This document shows positions 60,801 to 64,000 of a DNA stretch of 64,000 nucleotides, piece after piece (the first letter of the stretch is position 1; each line of letters opens with the position of its first letter). Source of the stretch: Cyclospora cayetanensis (lineage: Eukaryota > Apicomplexa > Conoidasida > Eucoccidiorida > Eimeriidae); contig NW_020312094.1 of NCBI RefSeq assembly GCF_002999335.1, positions 1 through 64,000 on the forward strand, in the 5' to 3' direction. A program made the translations under genes and the position numbers. Under the pieces are notes generated by a model, which searched no databases, was not told the DNA's origin, and saw only the letters and a program-made list of their open reading frames with translations.

Positions 60801-62387
60801 TGCTCGATGTATAGCATTGCGAGGCTGCCAAATAAAGTCTTAGGAACGAAAAGAAGAGGAGCAGAAACAATGGATCGTTGAAGATGCTGAATTTCTCGCG
60901 TATTTGGGGCCACGCACCTGAGTAGCCACTTGCCGGCGAACTCGTGTGCAGACGAGCGACCCTGTAATCGCTGAAGCGTTTCGTCTAAGGCTGAACACGC
61001 ACGCATGTACCATTCAAGCGGGGACTAGAAATGCACATAGAGTAAGTTGGAGTGACCATTACTGCGTGAACGGCTGCGCCCTGTAGGAGGGCGTGTAGAG
61101 ATTATCTGTAAACGGCCTCTCCTACCCCGGCAACCAATCCCAATAGAAGCTCAAACCAGCAGAGCGAAGCGAGGCAGGCGCAGCCAAAGAAGCCTCCGTT
61201 CCTCACAGAATAGAAGAAAAGTATAGCGAAAAAAGGGAGGAATGCCAGGGAAGGAAAGGAGCACAGGGTGACACGCTTCGAGATGTGAGGGCACCCTGAA
61301 GGCAGAACTAGAGAGGCCTAGCGATCGGAGAACGAGAGGTAGCAGCCACAAGGCATTATGGGGAAACCAAGAAATCAGGCCTTAGATTGAGTGCTTTTGC
61401 TTACTCTTAAAGTTCATCGAAAGCCTTTGTGTCGTTTCCCTGAGGATTCGGATATCAGGCTCGTGGAATTGCTGCAGCAACTGCAACAGCGTAGGCATTG
61501 CGATAGTGTCTGGCTGGCCCCCCAAGCCTCTACTCTTCAGCTGCTCAAAAACATCATTGCACAACTGGACAGTGCTGCCAGAGCAGCCATCCACGAAAGC
61601 TCGGAGAAACTGGTCCCGGGTAAGTACAGGACCTGCAAATACACGGCAAGGCATTGCAGCAGCACCACTAGAATTCGTTGATATCTTTATATCGAGGATA
61701 GAAAATATGTTGCTTGATGTACCTACAGACCTAGATGCGCGTGCACTTTCTTGTGCAGGTCCCACAAGTGTGCGCTGGCTAAGGGCAGAGAGAGAGGCAA
61801 TTTATATATCTATAGTGCAGAAATGCATTCCGCTTAAGCCCGTTCATTGAAAAAGACACCCGCAACTGCACTCCAAAGTGGCAGGAGCGCTAGCACATTC
61901 CCTTTTGACCTTTACCTGGTAGCCTGAGCTTGTCTACTACATCTTGCTTCCAGTGAACAGGACTCTTTTCTGAGGCACGTTGACGTTGCTCATGTGGCTG
62001 TTGCCCCTGGAGTTCCCGCTGTTGCTGTTGTTTTCCATCCGAACGCCGCTGCCACTCTGCTTCTTGCCGTTGCTGCTGCTGCTCATGCAGTTTGCTCTGC
62101 GTCATCTGCACCTGTCGCACCTGCTGCTCTTCCTGGAGTACCTGTTCATCTTTTTCATCCGGAGTTGTTTCTCTTGTAGCGGCCTGTTCTTGCAGCTGTT
62201 GGTGCTTCATCGGGGACGCATCAACAGCTTCGGCCTTTGCCTGTTGCTGCTGCTTCTGCTGCAGTGCCTTCTCTTGAGCACTCATCTTCTCGGTACTAGC
62301 CTTTAGAGGTTTTGATTTGCTGCTGGGTGCACCGGTGGAAGGAGCAACAGACCGTGCCTTCTTGCGAGCGTTGCGCTTCTGAACCAT
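57888..62387 (-). CDS. Gln-rich coiled-coil protein, function unknown
   Basis: Minus-strand exons are 62387-61916 (ATG, MVQKRNARKKARSV, then Gln/Glu-rich, ending WKQDVVDKLRLPG), 61632-61405 (LTRDQFLRAFVDG, TLLQLLQQFHEPDIRILRE), about 61022-60918 (RACSALDETLQRLQ), 60445-60274 (YLQRLMEGCTSEAELLLNRR, ERAVAVEHKLALEQARV) and 59900-57888 (670 codons to TAA). Most joins agree in phase. The step from 61405 to 61022 does not, so a small exon or another boundary is missing there. The N-terminal basic patch could be a nuclear signal. The central part (LELESDIEELRRLQLAAEKA) is helical. The last exon is mostly Gln/Met runs, ending with PNVQLGASHVVGGLQQIEAL and QIEKYAEHYGIYPTPEAAAA. I do not recognise the family; the conserved-looking helical pieces suggest a scaffold or a transcription-related protein. 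Confidence 0.75.
58230..59360 (-). repeat. CAG/CAA tracts coding Gln(-Met) runs
   Basis: The longest uninterrupted Gln run is at 58,640-58,730 (minus). QQQMQ-type units of 15 bp lie at 58,550-58,625 and 59,205-59,340. The 15-bp MQQQ unit copies are nearly identical, so they spread by unit duplication. Confidence 0.85.
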
Positions 62388-62523
62388 CAAAGAAAAATGC
62401 GGGCGCCTCCTTGGAAGTCGATTGCCGTTCGTTGCTTGCTGTAACGACGCCCGTGTCGGAGACGCCAGTGTGTCCGAGAGGCAGACACACTTGTGGAGGC
62501 AGCAGAATAAAGTCTTTGAAGGA

Positions 62524-64000
62524 TCAAAAATGATTCAAAAATGGGTAGCTAGCTGAAATTTTGTGCTGCGAGGAGCGTTGTTGCTTCTGCCGATAATGCT
62601 GCTGCCGCTGCTGTTCCGAGTGTCGATACACCTCAGCTGCAGGAGGAACTGGCGATGTGTTGGCTGTACCTACAACAGACAAAACTAGATTTGAACGAGT
62701 TGCTCCTTAGAAACAGTTGTACCCTACTGTAAGGTATGGTGGGGGCTTATTGCAAAAGAAGCAGAGGAACGGAGGGAACCGGCTGTGTCCAAAGACGGTG
62801 GTAGTCGAGCTTCGCTGTTGGTTGACTGCAGCAAAAGCCCATCAGTCTGCGTGTCTCGAGAGGAAAAAAGACAATACACGCTGGTAAAACATCACAACTC
62901 AGAGAAAAGTATGCCGATCCAGCTACATTTCAGCTGTCCTACACGAAGCAGCTCACCGAGTCCCTGCAGGTGGCGGCTGCTCAGCCGAGCGCTCTGCTTG
63001 CCGTGTCGTGACCGCTGCCACTGAGTGTTTGCTGGCAAAGTGCCCTAGTACAAGGAAATACAGCTCGAAAATTTATACAAACAATTTACAGAAGGTGATC
63101 TGGGGCGCTGTAAGTGCATATAAAGAACCATTACGTGGTATTCCATGAATTTGGTTGCCCACAGGTTCACGGAGGTGCTGGCAGCGAGCTCGTAATGTCC
63201 ACGCCCCTCTGAGCATTATTTCTTTCCATATGCCCACCTTATACAGACTTTAATATCCAAAAACTGAAGGAGTTAAAATGTCATTGAGGAGAGATAAAAC
63301 TCGGGGACTTCCGAGTGATCACGATGCGGTGCGTCGTCAGCTGTCTAGTTACCTCTGTGTCCGACACCCGGTGAAGCTAGAGCAAATGCCTTGTTTGACC
63401 TTCTGTTCGATTTATGGTCCTCAGAACCAATATTATTGTCGATTCTAGCCACAATTTGGTCAGGCTTACTCACCTGGTCCCCTCTAGACCTCTTCTGGCA
63501 TGTGAAGCTGTGCGTTCCTACCGCTTCCTTCCATGCTAAAGTCAGTGTGTCTGTGAGACCCAAAAGGCACGAAGGCCCATAAGCAAAGGCCTAGATCTGG
63601 TGAATAGGACTTTATGGGCGATTTGTACACTCAAAGGTCATAATCACTCACGTATTGATATGCTAGGCATGAACATCCGAGGGGTTGTGTCGCAGACAAA
63701 ACACGGCACACGGACTGGAAATGCGTCGAAGTATGTGTATCGCAAAATCAGAGAAAGTATTGTGCAGGTCCCGTAGCTCCCAGAGCAGCACCTGGAACTG
63801 CCATCCGAAAGCATCTGCAACAGCATCAACCGCAGTTAGAGGCGAAGCTGCAATCGAGCTCAGAATTTAGTAGAAGCAGCAGTGCTGCCTTCCGCGTAAC
63901 TCCAGTACACCCGAAGACTGCGATGTCGTAGCGGTTTAGTCGCTGGAGTAGATAAATGCCCTGTAGAGGCGCTTTCCTTGTAAAAGAATGGTGAGGACTC
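62524..64000 (-). CDS. 3' part of an unrecognised spliced gene, entering from the right edge
   Basis: The terminal exon is probably 62669-62524: acceptor TTGTAG|GTACAGCC, coding TANTSPVPPAAEVYRHSEQQ and ending ASYPFLNHF and TGA. It lies only 137 bp before the ATG of the next minus-strand gene. Candidate upstream exons are near 63,045-62,957 (HFASKHSVAAVTTRQ, donor CTCG|GTGAGC), 63,535-63,474 (WKEAVGTHSFTCQKRSRGDQ, donor CAG|GTGAGT), 63,470-63,353 (ending GHR, donor AG|GTAACT), about 63,850-63,740 (AFGWQFQVLLWELRDLHN) and 64,000-63,870 (open from the edge). The joins are not proved and no family is recognised. Confidence 0.4.

Noticed and set aside
1..64000. CRISPR arrays, operons, bacterial ribosome-binding sites
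   Set aside because: The window is clearly eukaryotic (spliced genes). The tandem repeats have no unique spacers.

Overview
This is nuclear DNA of a coccidian apicomplexan, most likely an Eimeria species. The reasons are: CAG/CAA trinucleotide tracts that run through exons and give long Gln and Ala runs; genes with many short GT-AG introns; mitochondrial and secretory proteins of apicomplexan type (a TSP1-domain membrane protein, a CK1 kinase, an Fe-superoxide dismutase); and decayed Ty3/gypsy retroelement pieces. The species assignment is inference. Exon boundaries were read by eye from splice signals, frame continuity and family conservation. No search was run.

Layout. 1-3.0 kb: a very long minus-strand open frame that leaves the window on the left and carries an in-frame, nearly identical duplication. 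3-31.6 kb: a feature-poor, AT-richer stretch. It holds a DUF3626-like gene (12.0-13.8 kb, +), a complete casein kinase 1 gene (20.2-21.8 kb, -, six exons), an Ala-rich doubtful locus (22.4-23.3 kb, +), two wrecked gypsy-type reverse transcriptases (5.9-6.9 kb, +; 27.2-27.95 kb, -) and a dispersed repeat of about 200 bp with four copies (23.8, 24.7, 29.8 and 37.4 kb). 32.1-36.4 kb (+): a secreted type I membrane protein with a discoidin-like region and TSP1 repeats.

38.2-48.7 kb is feature-rich. It has a SANT-domain nuclear protein packed with Gln, Ala, Ser and Gly runs (+), and a large multi-exon helical-repeat protein of the mitochondrial HPR/RAP kind (-), one intron of which is a 790-bp array of TGTACA-centred repeats. 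49.0-52.2 kb (+): a PGAM5-type mitochondrial phosphatase with a Gln insertion. 55.4-57.1 kb (+): Fe-superoxide dismutase with one apparent GC-AG intron. 57.9-62.4 kb (-): a Gln-rich coiled-coil protein of unknown function. 62.5-64 kb (-): the 3' part of another spliced, unrecognised gene.

The alternation of repeat-dense and repeat-poor blocks matches the segmental chromosome organisation described for Eimeria. There are no operons; neighbouring genes are independent. A possible shared theme is mitochondrial location (HPR protein, PGAM5, possibly the Fe-SOD) in the 41-57 kb block, but this may be chance.
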